Notes: a model not told the origin generated them from the sequence alone. A stretch of DNA of 39,739 nt from Acidocella sp. (GCF_013044125.1 NZ_JABEVC010000096.1:1-39739); one strand, 5' to 3'. Counted from the stretch's first letter, positions 31,347 through 39,607 are shown. Numbers and translations: made by a program.

Positions 31347-32177
31347 ATGACAATTCAGTATTCCTTGGCCCACTTAACCGTGCTTGGGTGTCCGACGCCA
31401 GAAATGGTTTATATCGCGGCGCGAGCAAGCTACGATTATGTTAGCCCGCGGCTTATTTATATGGGGCTTCCGGGAGAGCCAAACTATGCGCTGGCGGATA
31501 ATCCAGCAATGCTGCGGCAGACCAAACGTGCGCTGAGCGAGACGGGGGTTAAGGTGCATGACATAGAATTGGCACGGATATATGACGATATGCACCCGAC
31601 AAAATATCTGCCCGCCATGGAGGTTGCGGCGGAACTTGGCGCCAAGGCAGTGTTGTCGAGCATCTGGACCGAGAACATTAATTACGCGAAAGAAAAATAT
31701 GCAAAGATTTGTGAGCTCGCGCAACCTTTTGGCTTAACCGTTGATCTTGAGTATGTGCCGATATCAAGCATAAACAATCTTGCAAAAGCAGTGGATGTTC
31801 TGCGTGCAGCAAAACAAAAAAATTCAGGACTTTTGATAGATATGCACCATTTTCATCGTGCGGGGGACAGGGTAGAGGACCTGGACCTTCTTCCGCGTGA
31901 ATGGTTTCACTTCATACATTTATGCGATGCTAGCGCGGAGGTACCACGGGATCGTGCCGAGATGACCCGCATCTTGCGTGAGGAGCGGCTATATGTTGGT
32001 GATGGTGGGATTGATGTGGCAGATATCTTGCGGCATATCCCAACAAAAATTTATTCTATTGAACTGCCGAACCTCGCCCAAGCCAAGGCGATTGGTTACG
32101 CGGAGCATGCGTTCCGCTGTATCGAATCAGCAAAGCGATATATCGCAAAACATGGTCTCGAAAACAATTCACATTAA
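31347..32177 (+). CDS. Sugar phosphate isomerase/epimerase-family TIM barrel (AP-endonuclease-2 fold)
   Basis: This 276-aa metal-dependent TIM-barrel protein belongs to the xylose-isomerase-like superfamily, which includes IolE, IolI, hydroxypyruvate isomerase and QuiC/AsbF-type 3-dehydroshikimate dehydratases. The four expected metal ligands are all present: Glu135 (VDLEYVP), Asp165 (LLIDMHH), His191 (FIHLCDA) and Glu239 (YSIELPN). The usual GEGxxD loop reads VGDGGIDV. It is the first gene of the AT-rich cluster and is followed 71 bases later by a CaiB/BaiF gene. Dehydratase or isomerase action on a cyclitol acid or keto-sugar is inferred. It could supply the activity apparently lost from the QuiC-type fusion. 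Confidence 0.85.
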   Translation: MTIQYSLAHLTVLGCPTPEMVYIAARASYDYVSPRLIYMGLPGEPNYALADNPAMLRQTKRALSETGVKVHDIELARIYDDMHPTKYLPAMEVAAELGAKAVLSSIWTENINYAKEKYAKICELAQPFGLTVDLEYVPISSINNLAKAVDVLRAAKQKNSGLLIDMHHFHRAGDRVEDLDLLPREWFHFIHLCDASAEVPRDRAEMTRILREERLYVGDGGIDVADILRHIPTKIYSIELPNLAQAKAIGYAEHAFRCIESAKRYIAKHGLENNSH

Positions 32178-32248
32178 GATCTGCTCTGCATTCCGCAGTT
32201 GGATGCCACGGCGGCTGTTCATGAAGAAACAAAATGGAGGCAACAACT

Positions 32249-33451
32249 ATGCCAAGTGCACTTAAGGGGATCCGGGTATTAGATCTGACCAATGTCCTGG
32301 CAGGACCGTTTTGTGCATACCAATTGGCGCTTCTTGGTGCCGAAGTAATCAAGGTCGAAGTGCCTGGCCTTGGCGATCTGGCACGCCAATTAGGTGCTGA
32401 TGCTGATCTGAATGCGCGAAAAATGGGATCTTCATTTCTTTCTCAAAATGGTGGAAAGAAGTCAATTACGATAAATTTGAAATCCAAAGAGGGCCGGGAG
32501 GTACTACTGCGCTTGGTGGCATCGGCTGATGTGCTTGTGGAAAATTTTCGTCCCACCGTTATGGAACGCCTCGGTTTAGGCTATAATAAGCTTAAAGCGG
32601 TTAATCCGCGGCTTGTCTATTGCGCGATTTCAGGGTTCGGCCAGGATGGCCCGATGCAGAGCTCGCCGGCCTACGACCAAATTATCCAGGGGCTGTCTGG
32701 TGTCATGAGCATCACAGGTGATGCGCGGTCGGCGCCTCAGCGCGTTGGCTATCCCGTAGCGGACACGATAGGAGGCATTACGGCTGCCTTTGCGATAGCG
32801 GCTGCACTGGTGAGACAAGTGCGTTCTAGTGAAGGTGACTTCATCGACGTGTCGATGCTGGACTCAACCATTGTGACAATGGGGTGGGTCATATCAAATT
32901 TTCTCATCGCAGGAAAAGAGCCAAAGCCAATGGGGAATGAAAATTTTACAGCTGCTCCTTCTGGTACGTTCCGTACTGGCCATGGGCTTATCAATATTGC
33001 CGCAAACAAGCAGGAACAGTTTGAGGCTTTGGCGAAGATCATTGGGCGCGAAGACATAATTTCAGATCCAAGGTTTTCCGAGAGAGAAACAAGGAAAGTA
33101 AACCGAACGGCGTTAACGGTTGAGATTGAGCAGGCCCTGAGTAAAAAAACGGCTGTAGAGTGGGAAGATATTCTCTCGTCAAATAACATTCCAGCCGGCC
33201 GGGTACTTACCGTGCCTGAGGCACTTGCGCATCCACAAGTAGGTCACCGGCACTTGCTCGCCCATTTCGATACTGTGCCCGGGGTAGACCGTCCTATTGA
33301 CGTAGTGCGAACAGGATTTAAAATGTCAAGCGGTGACCCTGATGTTACAATACCGCCACCACAACTCGGTGAGCATTGCAACGATATTCTCGCTGGTATT
33401 GGATATTCACATGAAGAAATAAAGCATTTGCGGGAGGTAAAGGCAATCTAA
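32249..33451 (+). CDS. CaiB/BaiF-family CoA-transferase (second copy)
   Basis: This 400-aa class III CoA-transferase starts at ATG 32249 with GGAGG eight bases upstream (an ATG at 32234 is in frame but overlaps that site). Motifs: LKGIRVLDLTNVLAGPFCAYQLALLGAEVIKVEVP, DVLVENFRPTVMERLGLGYNKLKAVNPRLVYCAISGFGQDGP, catalytic Asp172 in YPVADTIGGI, and SSNNIPAGRVLTVPEALAHPQV. It is clearly different from the copy at 21088 and has AT-richer codon use, so it is not a recent local duplication. It probably makes or uses a CoA ester in the same pathway as the flanking isomerase and ThDP enzyme. Confidence 0.92.
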   Translation: MPSALKGIRVLDLTNVLAGPFCAYQLALLGAEVIKVEVPGLGDLARQLGADADLNARKMGSSFLSQNGGKKSITINLKSKEGREVLLRLVASADVLVENFRPTVMERLGLGYNKLKAVNPRLVYCAISGFGQDGPMQSSPAYDQIIQGLSGVMSITGDARSAPQRVGYPVADTIGGITAAFAIAAALVRQVRSSEGDFIDVSMLDSTIVTMGWVISNFLIAGKEPKPMGNENFTAAPSGTFRTGHGLINIAANKQEQFEALAKIIGREDIISDPRFSERETRKVNRTALTVEIEQALSKKTAVEWEDILSSNNIPAGRVLTVPEALAHPQVGHRHLLAHFDTVPGVDRPIDVVRTGFKMSSGDPDVTIPPPQLGEHCNDILAGIGYSHEEIKHLREVKAI

Positions 33452-33459
33452 CTGTGAAA

Positions 33460-33497
33460 GACACAAATCATAATTTCTTTGTGTCGTTTCCTTTTTT
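33460..33497 (+). terminator. Rho-independent terminator after second CaiB-type gene
   Basis: An 8-bp stem, gacacaaa (33460-33467) with tttgtgtc (33478-33485), is followed by gtttccttttttg, a usable U-rich tract. It lies 9 bases after the stop codon. Its presence suggests that the ThDP enzyme gene has its own promoter in 33498-33636. Confidence 0.72.
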
Positions 33498-33636
33498 GAT
33501 GATTAGAATGTCAAAAACTGTTTAAATTGGATTCTGTGGTCGAAGGCTTTCAGGGGCATGGAAATCCAAGCTAGAGACGATGGTTGTATAAACAGTCATT
33601 AGCCAGATTAATCGAACATGTAGTTGGGAAAACAAA

Positions 33637-35397
33637 ATGAAGAAGCTTATTTCACATCAGCTTGTGAACTACCTCGAAGAACGCGGAGTTGAACATATTT
33701 TCGGACTTTGCGGTCACACCAATATCGCTGTGCTGTCCGCTTTGGAAAATAGCAAGATTCGATTCATTAATACACGTCATGAACAGATCGCCGCGCATAT
33801 AGCCGATGGCTATGCACGTGCGAAAAAGCGGACTGCAGTTCTTCTGAGTCATCTTGGTCCGGGCCTGACAAACGCCGCGACAGGGGTCGCCAATGCGGCA
33901 CTAGATTCCATTCCGATGGTTGTTATCGCGGGAGACGTACCAAGTCATTATTTTGGTAAGCATCCTCATCAGGAAATAAATCTTCATGCAGATGCGTCGC
34001 AATGGGAGGTCTATCGTCCATTCGTAAAGCGGGCATGGAGGGTCGATCGTCCGGATCTCTTCCCGGAAATTCTCGAGAAGGCGTTTCAGCTCGCAGAAAG
34101 TGGCCGGCCGGGGCCGGTTCTTGTGTCAGTGCCGATGGATATTTTTTCCATGGAGGTTGACGTATCTTTGTTCGATCGTCAAAAAAGCCATACGCGGGCG
34201 CTAAATAAGCCGTCCATTGGTGATGACACAGCACGCAACATAATTAAAGCATTGTTGGATGCAAAAAATCCTGTGATCTATGCCGGTGGCGGAGTTATTC
34301 TTGCTGATGCCGCAGCAGAACTTAAAGCAATGGTTGATCATTTGAATATTCCAGTCGCCCATTCCCTGATGGGCAAGGGCGTTTTGCCAGATGATCATGA
34401 TTTTACGCTTGGAATGACTGGTTTCTGGGGGACGCAATTTGTAAATGATCAATGCTTGAAGGCAGATGTGGTTTTTGGTCTTGGGACTCGATTTGCTGAA
34501 GCAGATTGTAGTTCGTGGGAGTCAGAATACACCTTCAATATTCCCGGAACTAAACTGATTCATATCGATATAGATCCGTCTGAGATCGGTAGAAACTATC
34601 CGGTGTTGATTGGCGCGGTGGCGGACCTCAAGCAGGCGCTAATTGTATTAAATCGGGTGGCGCGCGAAATGCTGCCGCAGGGGCGAAAGAATGATGCTCT
34701 GCGTCAAGAGATTGCGGCGTACCGGAGGGAGTTCGTTGCGGGCAATCAAAAAGCCGTTAACGACGACAGCTTTCCGATGATGCCAGAGCGAATTCTCTCG
34801 GTAACGCGTAATGCATTGCCCAGGAATGCCTTTATTACAACTGATGTTGGATGGAACAAAAACGGTGTTGGGCAACAATTTCCGGTCTATGAGCCTGGCT
34901 CGATTTTGACGCCGGGTGGCTACGCCACGATGGGGTTCGGTGCGCCGGCTGCTCTTGGTGCGAAGCTGGCCTGTCCTGATCGTGTTGTCGTGTCACTCGT
35001 TGGTGATGGTGGCTTTGGCCAGAATCCCGCATTATTAGCGACAGCAGTAGAAGAAAATATTGCGGTTGTTTGGATTGTGATGAACAACTATTCATTCGGC
35101 ACAATCGCCGGATTGGAAAAAGCGCATTATGGTACGACATTCGGCACCATGTTCCGAAAGGACGGGAAGCCTTATCAAGCGGATTTCGCGGCTGTTGCAC
35201 GTGCCTATGGCGCCGAAGGCGTTCAAGTGAAGTCGGCTGAAGAATTCTCGGATATTCTTGAACGGGCAATAAAATCGAACAAGCCGTTTGTTATCGATGT
35301 TGCCATGCGTAATAATCCTGTGCCGACGTCAGGGCATTGGAACATTCTCGACATCTATTCACCGCAGGGGAATGTTTCACATGTCAGTGTTGAGTAA
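33637..35397 (+). CDS. Thiamine-diphosphate-dependent enzyme, acetolactate-synthase-like
   Basis: This 586-aa ThDP enzyme has the three-domain layout of the acetolactate synthase/pyruvate oxidase group: PYR domain (1-170) with catalytic Glu49 in NTRHEQIAAHIADGYAR; central domain (about 195-335, DAKNPVIYAGGGVILADAAAELKAMVDHLNIPVAHSLMGKG); and PP domain (about 385-545) with the ThDP motif from GDG (456-458) to NN (483-484). No acetolactate synthase small subunit gene is nearby, so a biosynthetic role is unlikely. Related enzymes include IolD, which opens a cyclic diketone in inositol breakdown, and sulfoacetaldehyde acetyltransferase. With an isomerase-type gene and a Gfo/Idh gene alongside, carboligation or C-C cleavage in a catabolic pathway is inferred; the substrate is unknown. 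Confidence 0.88.
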   Translation: MKKLISHQLVNYLEERGVEHIFGLCGHTNIAVLSALENSKIRFINTRHEQIAAHIADGYARAKKRTAVLLSHLGPGLTNAATGVANAALDSIPMVVIAGDVPSHYFGKHPHQEINLHADASQWEVYRPFVKRAWRVDRPDLFPEILEKAFQLAESGRPGPVLVSVPMDIFSMEVDVSLFDRQKSHTRALNKPSIGDDTARNIIKALLDAKNPVIYAGGGVILADAAAELKAMVDHLNIPVAHSLMGKGVLPDDHDFTLGMTGFWGTQFVNDQCLKADVVFGLGTRFAEADCSSWESEYTFNIPGTKLIHIDIDPSEIGRNYPVLIGAVADLKQALIVLNRVAREMLPQGRKNDALRQEIAAYRREFVAGNQKAVNDDSFPMMPERILSVTRNALPRNAFITTDVGWNKNGVGQQFPVYEPGSILTPGGYATMGFGAPAALGAKLACPDRVVVSLVGDGGFGQNPALLATAVEENIAVVWIVMNNYSFGTIAGLEKAHYGTTFGTMFRKDGKPYQADFAAVARAYGAEGVQVKSAEEFSDILERAIKSNKPFVIDVAMRNNPVPTSGHWNILDIYSPQGNVSHVSVE

Positions 35398-35423
35398 GGA
35401 TGGAATAGGTAAATAAAAAAATC

Positions 35424-35485
35424 GCTCTGTGTTGAGAAAGTTATGTTACTTTCGAGACACGGAGCATTTCTTGTGCTTTTTAATT
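35424..35485 (+). terminator. Probable terminator after ThDP enzyme gene
   Basis: An imperfect inverted repeat (35424-35441 with 35448-35465, broken by a 4-base internal loop) is followed by a T-rich stretch (tttcttgtgctttttaattt). It lies 27 bases past the stop codon. The hairpin is weaker than the others in this cluster. Confidence 0.5.
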
Positions 35486-35587
35486 TTCACAATATAAACG
35501 TTGATCTTTCTCAAATCATCGCACTTGTTCTTCTTAGAAGAGAAGGTCTTATGTCTCAGTCATAAACCAAACATAGAGAATGGATTC

Positions 35588-36643
35588 ATGGCGTATCGGA
35601 AAGCTAAAATCGCAGTAGCGGGAGCGGGATATATCGGCCAGGCGCACATTGCAGTTATCCAAGCCAGCCCTAATGCCGAGCTATCGGCGATTGTTGATCC
35701 CACTGAAAACGCCAAAATTTTGGCTAACAGCGCTGGCGTAGCATATTATCCATCTCTCGAAGCGTTGTTATCTGATGTGAGTCCAGATGGACTGGTTTTG
35801 GCGACGCCAAATCAACTTCATGTGGTTCAATCGTTGCAGTGTTTAGCATCAGGTGTTCCAATTCTTTTAGAAAAACCGATTGCTACGACTGTTGCTGAGG
35901 GGGAAAACTTGGTTAGGGCGGTTGCTGAAACCGGCGGAAAAATTTTGGTTGGACATCACCGTGCGCATAGCCCGATTATGGCAAAAGCCAGGCAGGTTGT
36001 GGAATCTGGTCAGCTTGGCCGGCTTGTGGCGGTTATGGGCAGCGCGATGTTTTATAAGCCAGACCATTATTATGAAGATGCACCATGGAGACGGGAGATT
36101 GGTGGTGGGCCAATTTTACTTAACATGATTCACGAAATTCATAATTTGCGTATGCTGTGCGGCGATATTATCGCGGTTCAAGCATTCGCCAGCAATGCGG
36201 TAAGGCGTTTCTCTGTTGAAGATACTGTTGCGATTAACTTGCGTTTTAGCAGTGGTGTTTTAGGTACTTTTCTTTTGTCTGATACGGCTGCGTCTGCGCA
36301 CAGTTGGGAGCTGACATCTCAGGAGAATAAGGCTTACCCAACTTATAACGATGAGGATTGCTACGTTATCTCAGGCACGAAAGGAAGTTTGTCCGTGCCG
36401 ACTATGCGCCTTAAGACCTACCCTAGGAATGAAGATCGTTCCTGGTGGAAAGAGTTTGAGGTAGGCAAGGTTGGCCTCGTACGCGACGACCCGTTAAAAC
36501 ATCAAATTGAGCATTTTGTAAAAGTGATACATGGTGAAGCGCTGCCATTGGTTAGCGCATTAGATGGGCTTTTAAACTTGCGTGTTACAATGGCTATTGA
36601 TGAGGCAGCCCGGACGGGCAAGATTGTAAATGTTGAGACATAA
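35588..36643 (+). CDS. Gfo/Idh/MocA-family NAD(P)-dependent oxidoreductase
   Basis: This 351-aa dehydrogenase is taken from ATG 35588; the open frame upstream to 35501 has no family features. The Rossmann motif is KIAVAGAGYIGQAH, and the catalytic-region motif EKP is at residues 95-97 (ILLEKPIATT). The second domain has GGGPILLNMIHEIHNLRMLCGD with His182 at the catalytic His position; the Asp that often precedes it by four residues is Leu here. Family members oxidise sugars, inositols and related polyols. It lies between the ThDP enzyme and the dehydroquinate-dehydratase-like gene (24 bases apart), suggesting oxidation of a cyclitol or sugar-acid substrate. Confidence 0.9.
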   Translation: MAYRKAKIAVAGAGYIGQAHIAVIQASPNAELSAIVDPTENAKILANSAGVAYYPSLEALLSDVSPDGLVLATPNQLHVVQSLQCLASGVPILLEKPIATTVAEGENLVRAVAETGGKILVGHHRAHSPIMAKARQVVESGQLGRLVAVMGSAMFYKPDHYYEDAPWRREIGGGPILLNMIHEIHNLRMLCGDIIAVQAFASNAVRRFSVEDTVAINLRFSSGVLGTFLLSDTAASAHSWELTSQENKAYPTYNDEDCYVISGTKGSLSVPTMRLKTYPRNEDRSWWKEFEVGKVGLVRDDPLKHQIEHFVKVIHGEALPLVSALDGLLNLRVTMAIDEAARTGKIVNVET

Positions 36644-36667
36644 AACACAAAAAAGGAGAAAAATATT

Positions 36668-37117
36668 ATGAAAATTCTCATGCTTCATGGCATTAACCAC
36701 AATATGTTTGGTAAGCGAGACCCCAAGCAATATGGGACCATTACCCTCGCGGAGATTGATGACCAGTTACAGAAGCTTGGCCAGGAGCTTGGGGCTGAGG
36801 TGGTCAGCTATCAAACTAATAATGAAGGAGAGATGTGCGAACGAATCCATGCCGGCTATAGCGAGGGGGTCGATGCCGTATTAATTAATGCGGGTGCATG
36901 GACTCATTACAGCTACGGAATCCGGGATGCATTGGCTATTCTGACAGTGCCGATCGTCGAGCTTCATATGTCGAATATCCATGCGCGGGAGAAGTTCCGG
37001 CACCATTCGGTATTTGCCGAAATTGCCTTGGGACAAATTTCTGGATTTGGCCTTGAAAGTTATTTTCTGGCGCTCCGTGCCGCGATCTCGGCGATTAAGG
37101 CCAAAAAAGCCGGGTGA
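36668..37117 (+). CDS. Type II 3-dehydroquinate dehydratase-like protein (divergent AroQ)
   Basis: This 149-aa protein has the length and fold pattern of dodecameric type II dehydroquinase, which dehydrates 3-dehydroquinate to 3-dehydroshikimate. By alignment from memory with the M. tuberculosis enzyme, the active-site set is kept: Arg17, Tyr22 (KRDPKQYG), Asn74 and His80 (INAGAWTH), His100 (VELHMSNIH), Arg107 and Arg111. The usual signature NGPNLNLLG is, however, HGINHNMFG, NPGAYTHTS is NAGAWTHYS, and NHEGE is NNEGE. The chemistry may be conserved while the substrate pocket differs. AAGGAG lies nine bases before the ATG. It follows the Gfo/Idh gene by 24 bases, so a catabolic role on quinate-like acids is likely. 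Confidence 0.88.
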   Translation: MKILMLHGINHNMFGKRDPKQYGTITLAEIDDQLQKLGQELGAEVVSYQTNNEGEMCERIHAGYSEGVDAVLINAGAWTHYSYGIRDALAILTVPIVELHMSNIHAREKFRHHSVFAEIALGQISGFGLESYFLALRAAISAIKAKKAG

Positions 37118-37395
37118 GCAGAGAAAAGAGACGGATTTGGTTAAGGCGGTGTAGCCGCATGCTGTTCGGGGGGGGGGCTATTGGCGTGCGAATCAGAAGC
37201 CCGCATATGACACGTTGTCGGGCAAGTATATAACGCACTAGATGGTTAGTACTGGACAGTTGTAAAAAATGGCTGTAGAAATGGGGGGTGACGAAAAGAC
37301 TGCAAGGGTTTTGTAAAAATACACGCTTCACTTCGTTGCCTGCTTCAGGATAAATTTGGCTATCTAGCTCTACATAAAAATTTGGAGGAAATATA
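37118..37395. other. Gap between AroQ-like and ABC binding-protein genes
   Basis: This stretch has no gene I can support. It contains a run of ten G residues (37168-37177), an A/T-rich right half that probably holds the ABC operon promoter, and a good ribosome-binding site (ggagg at 37384-37388) close to its end. No strong terminator hairpin was found after the AroQ-like gene. Confidence 0.5.
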
Positions 37396-37401
37396 ATGTA
37401 A
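37384..37401 (+). promoter_or_regulatory. Ribosome-binding site with start-stop codon pair (ATG TAA)
   Basis: GGAGG (37384-37388) is followed at a 7-base spacing by ATG (37396-37398), and the next codon is TAA (37399-37401). This ATG is in frame with the binding-protein gene, ten codons before the TTG at 37426. It therefore looks like the original start with a nonsense codon at position 2, or else a minimal start-stop element that controls downstream initiation. The stop precedes the 8-A run, so a miscounted homopolymer would not remove it. Confidence 0.8.
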
Positions 37402-37425
37402 AAAAAAGTTAAAAACACAGGTTTA

Positions 37426-38649
37426 TTGAAGCTGCGCCGCCGGCATCTGCTGGGAAGTGTCGCTGGTGGGGCTGCGGTTTCGGCGCTTGCAATGCCGCAT
37501 GTTGCTCGCGCGGTAGAGCCAATTCGGATTGGCCTGCTGGAAGCTAAGCAGGGTCCGATTGCTGAACAGTCGCAGTATCTCCAGCGGGGCACGTTTCTCG
37601 CCATGGAGCAGATGGGCAACGAATTACTCGGCCGCCCAGCTGAGATTATTTGGGACGATGAGCCGTCGGCCCAGGCGGCTGGACAGAATGCGTTGCAATT
37701 GATTCAGCAGAATAAAGTGGTGGCGATGTTGGGCGGTGCACTCAGCAACTTCGCTCTTGCGGAAGAAGCCATCGCGGGTCAGTATAAGGTTCCGTTCCTC
37801 ATCAACAATGGTGCGGCTGAAGAAATTACAGGAACCAAGTGCAATCCGTATACTTTTCGGTTGCAGTCGCCAGTGCCGGTGCAGGCGGCGGCGATGCTGC
37901 CATATCTCGAAAATATCGGTAAGCGGTGGTATTTCCTTTCGGCTTCTTATGCGTATGGTCAGGATATCGTCAACAACTTTAAGTCGTTACTGAAAGGTAT
38001 CGGCGGAACTATTGTTGGTGACGATCAGGTTCCGGTGGGAACGTCCGATTATAGTGCATATATTCTTAAAATCCGCGAGGCGCAGCCTGACCTGGTTATT
38101 GGTGGCCTGACGTCGGGAGATTTGTCGAGTTTTCTGAAGCAGTGGAAGGACTTCGGGATGAGCGGCAAGATTCCCTTCACTGAGATTGGTGTGGGTGACC
38201 CTGATCTCTGGGCTGTTGGTAAGGATAATATTGCCGGTATTTATACGACGATGTGGTGGTATAAAGATCCGAATAATTCCCCGGCGGACAAGGCCTTCGC
38301 TGCGGCCTATGAGAAAAAGTATAATGCTCCCGCGGCAGATAAGGCATGGATGGGGTGGTATTCTGCGCGGATTATGTTCGAGTCCATTAACAAAGCCAAT
38401 TCAACAAACCCTGACGCAATCGTAGAAGCATTGTACAACTGGTCTGAACTGGATGGTGGCATTAATGTACATTTTGATCGCTGGGATAACCAGTTGATCC
38501 ACCGGTTGCTCGTTGTCGGGATTAAGAAGCATATCCCGAACCAGTGGGATTATTTTGATGTTCTTCAGTCTGTTCCGAGCAACGATGCCGAGGCTGCTGT
38601 AGCCTTTGGAACGCAGGCTCAAAGCGCCTGCCATATGACACCGCTGTAA
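37426..38649 (+). CDS. Branched-chain-type ABC transporter, substrate-binding protein (start uncertain)
   Basis: This periplasmic binding protein of the LivK/urea-amide type is 407 aa if started at TTG 37426, which has only a weak AGG upstream. It carries a twin-arginine-like signal (LRRRHLLGSVAGGAAVSALAMPHVARA). The mature part shows EPIRIGLLEAKQGPIAEQSQYLQRGTFLAMEQMG, VVAMLGGALSNFALAEEAIAGQYKVPFLINNGAAEEITG and a typical two-lobe pattern (PDLVIGGLTSGDLSSFLKQWKDFGM). The better placed ATG at 37396 is followed at once by TAA in frame, so translation must use the TTG or reinitiate, or else the gene is weakly expressed or newly mutated. LivH- and LivM-type permease genes follow. Ligand unknown; organic acids and aromatic or amide compounds are common for this class. 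Confidence 0.85.
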   Translation: MKLRRRHLLGSVAGGAAVSALAMPHVARAVEPIRIGLLEAKQGPIAEQSQYLQRGTFLAMEQMGNELLGRPAEIIWDDEPSAQAAGQNALQLIQQNKVVAMLGGALSNFALAEEAIAGQYKVPFLINNGAAEEITGTKCNPYTFRLQSPVPVQAAAMLPYLENIGKRWYFLSASYAYGQDIVNNFKSLLKGIGGTIVGDDQVPVGTSDYSAYILKIREAQPDLVIGGLTSGDLSSFLKQWKDFGMSGKIPFTEIGVGDPDLWAVGKDNIAGIYTTMWWYKDPNNSPADKAFAAAYEKKYNAPAADKAWMGWYSARIMFESINKANSTNPDAIVEALYNWSELDGGINVHFDRWDNQLIHRLLVVGIKKHIPNQWDYFDVLQSVPSNDAEAAVAFGTQAQSACHMTPL

Positions 38650-38673
38650 GGAATAGCGGCTAAGGGAAGTTGT

Positions 38674-38706
38674 TTCGCACCATCCTGTTATCCAGGGTGG
38701 TGCGAA
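38674..38706 (+). terminator. Hairpin between binding-protein and LivH-type genes
   Basis: A 14-bp stem with one G-T pair (38674-38687 with 38693-38706, loop ttatc) is followed by tttcttcagttct. It lies 24 bases after the binding-protein stop. It probably causes partial termination, giving more binding protein than permease. Confidence 0.72.
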
Positions 38707-38737
38707 TTTCTTCAGTTCTAAAGGAGAAAAATTTACC

Positions 38738-39607
38738 ATGTGGGACATGATGCTGCTTCAGATAGGCAATGGCATGGCACTTGGCTTTTTATATGTGCTT
38801 ATTGCTCTGGGCTTGTCGATTATTTTTGGTCTGCTGGGTATCGTTAATTTCGCGCATGGTGTCTTTTTTGCCCTCGGCGCCTATTTTTCGATAACGCTTT
38901 TTGGGGTGATGGGGTGGTGGGGCATACCTGTTGCCATTGCCCTGGTAGGCGTTATTGGCATGCTTACGGAGGTTGTATTGATCCGGAGGCTCTACGATAA
39001 AGATCCTCTTATCAGCTTGATCGTGACGTTTGCGTTCTCACTTTTGGCTGAGGCCATAATCCGTACATTGTGGGGCCCGGTTGGTCAGCCGTTTGATGCA
39101 CCGGATGCATTGAACGGTGTTTTGATCTGGGGGCCATTTGTTATTGCGACGTATCGACTCGCGGTAATGATTTTGGTTATCGTAATTCTGGCAGCGCTTT
39201 GGGCATTTTTGCAGTTCACACCGTTTGGACGGATTTTGCGCGCAGGTAGCCGTGATCCAGGAATGGTTGGTGTTTTGGGGATAAATTTACCCCATGTTTT
39301 AACGGGTACTTTTGGTTTGGGCTGTGTCCTGGCTGCGATTGCTGGATCTCTGGCAGCTCCGCTTTGGAGTGTGACCCCGAGCATGGGAGAGGCGGCGATT
39401 ATGCCTGCGTTTGTGATTGTGACAATTGGGGGGCTTGGCTCCTATGTTGGCGCGATTGTAGCAGGCTTGCTGGTCGGTTTAGTTCAGTCTTTAGCGGTCC
39501 AGTTTGTACCGGAGGCTTCCACGGCTGCTATGTATGTTCTGATGGCGTTGGTTTTGCTTGTCCGGCCGCGCGGCTTGTTTGGTGAACGGTGGGAGCGCTT
39601 TGAATGA
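38738..39607 (+). CDS. Branched-chain-type ABC transporter permease (LivH family)
   Basis: This 289-aa inner-membrane permease has AAAGGAG upstream of its ATG. The N-terminal pattern GMALGFLYVLIALGLSIIFGLLGIVNFAHGVFFALGAYF is the LivH hallmark. The loop FGRILRAGSRDPGMVGVLGINLPHV corresponds to the ATPase-docking region, and MPAFVIVTIGGLGSYVGAIVAGLLVGLVQSL is conserved near the C-terminus. The stop overlaps the next start as ATGA. ATPase genes would be expected beyond the window. Confidence 0.94.
   Translation: MWDMMLLQIGNGMALGFLYVLIALGLSIIFGLLGIVNFAHGVFFALGAYFSITLFGVMGWWGIPVAIALVGVIGMLTEVVLIRRLYDKDPLISLIVTFAFSLLAEAIIRTLWGPVGQPFDAPDALNGVLIWGPFVIATYRLAVMILVIVILAALWAFLQFTPFGRILRAGSRDPGMVGVLGINLPHVLTGTFGLGCVLAAIAGSLAAPLWSVTPSMGEAAIMPAFVIVTIGGLGSYVGAIVAGLLVGLVQSLAVQFVPEASTAAMYVLMALVLLVRPRGLFGERWERFE

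Noticed and set aside
33637-35397. Assignment of the ThDP enzyme as biosynthetic acetolactate synthase (IlvB) or as IolD
   Set aside because: No regulatory subunit or ilv neighbours support IlvB, and the length and motifs are closer to the general acetolactate-synthase-like group than to IolD; kept as function unknown.
35501-35587. N-terminal extension of the Gfo/Idh oxidoreductase
   Set aside because: The extra residues are non-conserved, begin inside the AT-rich spacer after the ThDP gene, and the Rossmann motif starts naturally after the ATG at 35588.
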